From an uncultured Collinsella sp. (lineage in GTDB: Bacteria > Actinomycetota > Coriobacteriia > Coriobacteriales > Coriobacteriaceae), in contig URWM01000114.1 of assembly GCA_900551655.1 (NCBI GenBank), positions 1 through 5,750 on the forward strand: 5,750 nucleotides of DNA, in the 5' to 3' direction. Positions within the stretch are counted from its first letter, which is position 1. Every line of letters begins with the position of its first letter. Below are positions 5,729 to 5,750 of the stretch, one piece after another. The notes beneath the pieces are model-generated. The model ran no database searches and was not told the DNA's origin. It saw nothing but the letters and a program-made list of their open reading frames with translations. The translations under genes and the position numbers were made by a program.

Positions 5729-5750
5729 CTGTCTCTTATACACATCTGAC
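5729..5750. other. Nextera adapter (Tn5 mosaic end) left at contig end
   Basis: Bases 5729-5747 are CTGTCTCTTATACACATCT, the exact reverse complement of the 19-base Tn5 mosaic end used in Nextera libraries, followed by GAC, the first bases of the Nextera read-2 adapter tail. At the very edge of the sequence this is library contamination and not a genomic transposon end. Confidence 0.95.

Noticed and set aside
5729..5750. End of a Tn5-like transposon
   Set aside because: The 19-base mosaic end sits exactly at the sequence edge and is followed by the Nextera adapter bases GAC; no transposase or target duplication is present.

Overview
The window reads as a piece of bacterial defence island. 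From the 5' side it holds a truncated type II toxin-antitoxin pair (minus strand), a small excisionase-like DNA-binding protein (plus), a complete two-gene EcoRII/Dcm-type restriction-modification system (plus), a short stretch with a probably broken small gene (plus), and the last two genes of an ABC-three-component (ABC-3C, DUF2326) system (minus). No rRNA, tRNA, CRISPR array, integrase, transposase or replication origin was seen. The organism cannot be named with certainty. The GC-rich third codon positions and the Phd and RelE/ParE sequence styles fit a gut-type actinobacterium of the Coriobacteriia (Collinsella/Olsenella-like), but this is an impression, not a result. The last 22 bases are the Illumina Nextera (Tn5 mosaic end) adapter, so the sequence is the end of an assembled, probably metagenomic, contig.

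Layout. Bases 1-163: RelE/ParE toxin, cut off by the window start. Bases 153-419: Phd/YefM antitoxin, overlapping the toxin by 11 bases, with a strong ribosome binding site and an extended -10 promoter. Bases 420-533: divergent intergenic region with an inverted repeat. Bases 534-773: HTH_17/excisionase-like protein. Bases 774-1150: 377 bases without a credible gene, holding one perfect 16-base palindrome (816-831) and, just before the methyltransferase, the perfect 15-base inverted repeat AGGACATATTGTCCT (1113-1127). Bases 1151-2323: cytosine-C5 methyltransferase with an N-terminal helix-turn-helix. Bases 2304-3521: EcoRII-like restriction endonuclease, overlapping the methyltransferase by 20 bases. 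Bases 3524-3864: remnant or small unknown genes. Bases 3882-5606: DUF2326 ABC ATPase. Bases 5587-5728: C-terminal end of the ABC-3C middle component.

How the parts work together. The methyltransferase should protect host CCWGG-type sites (CCNGG cannot be excluded) and the endonuclease should cut unmodified ones. The inverted repeat is one base different from the operator I remember for M.SsoII, whose N-terminal ~71 residues act as repressor. The methyltransferase here has an HTH extension of the same size, so autoregulation through 1113-1127 is the most specific testable prediction in the window. The ABC-3C genes converge on the restriction system from the opposite side. Their usual third, effector-like component would lie beyond the right-hand end and cannot be seen.
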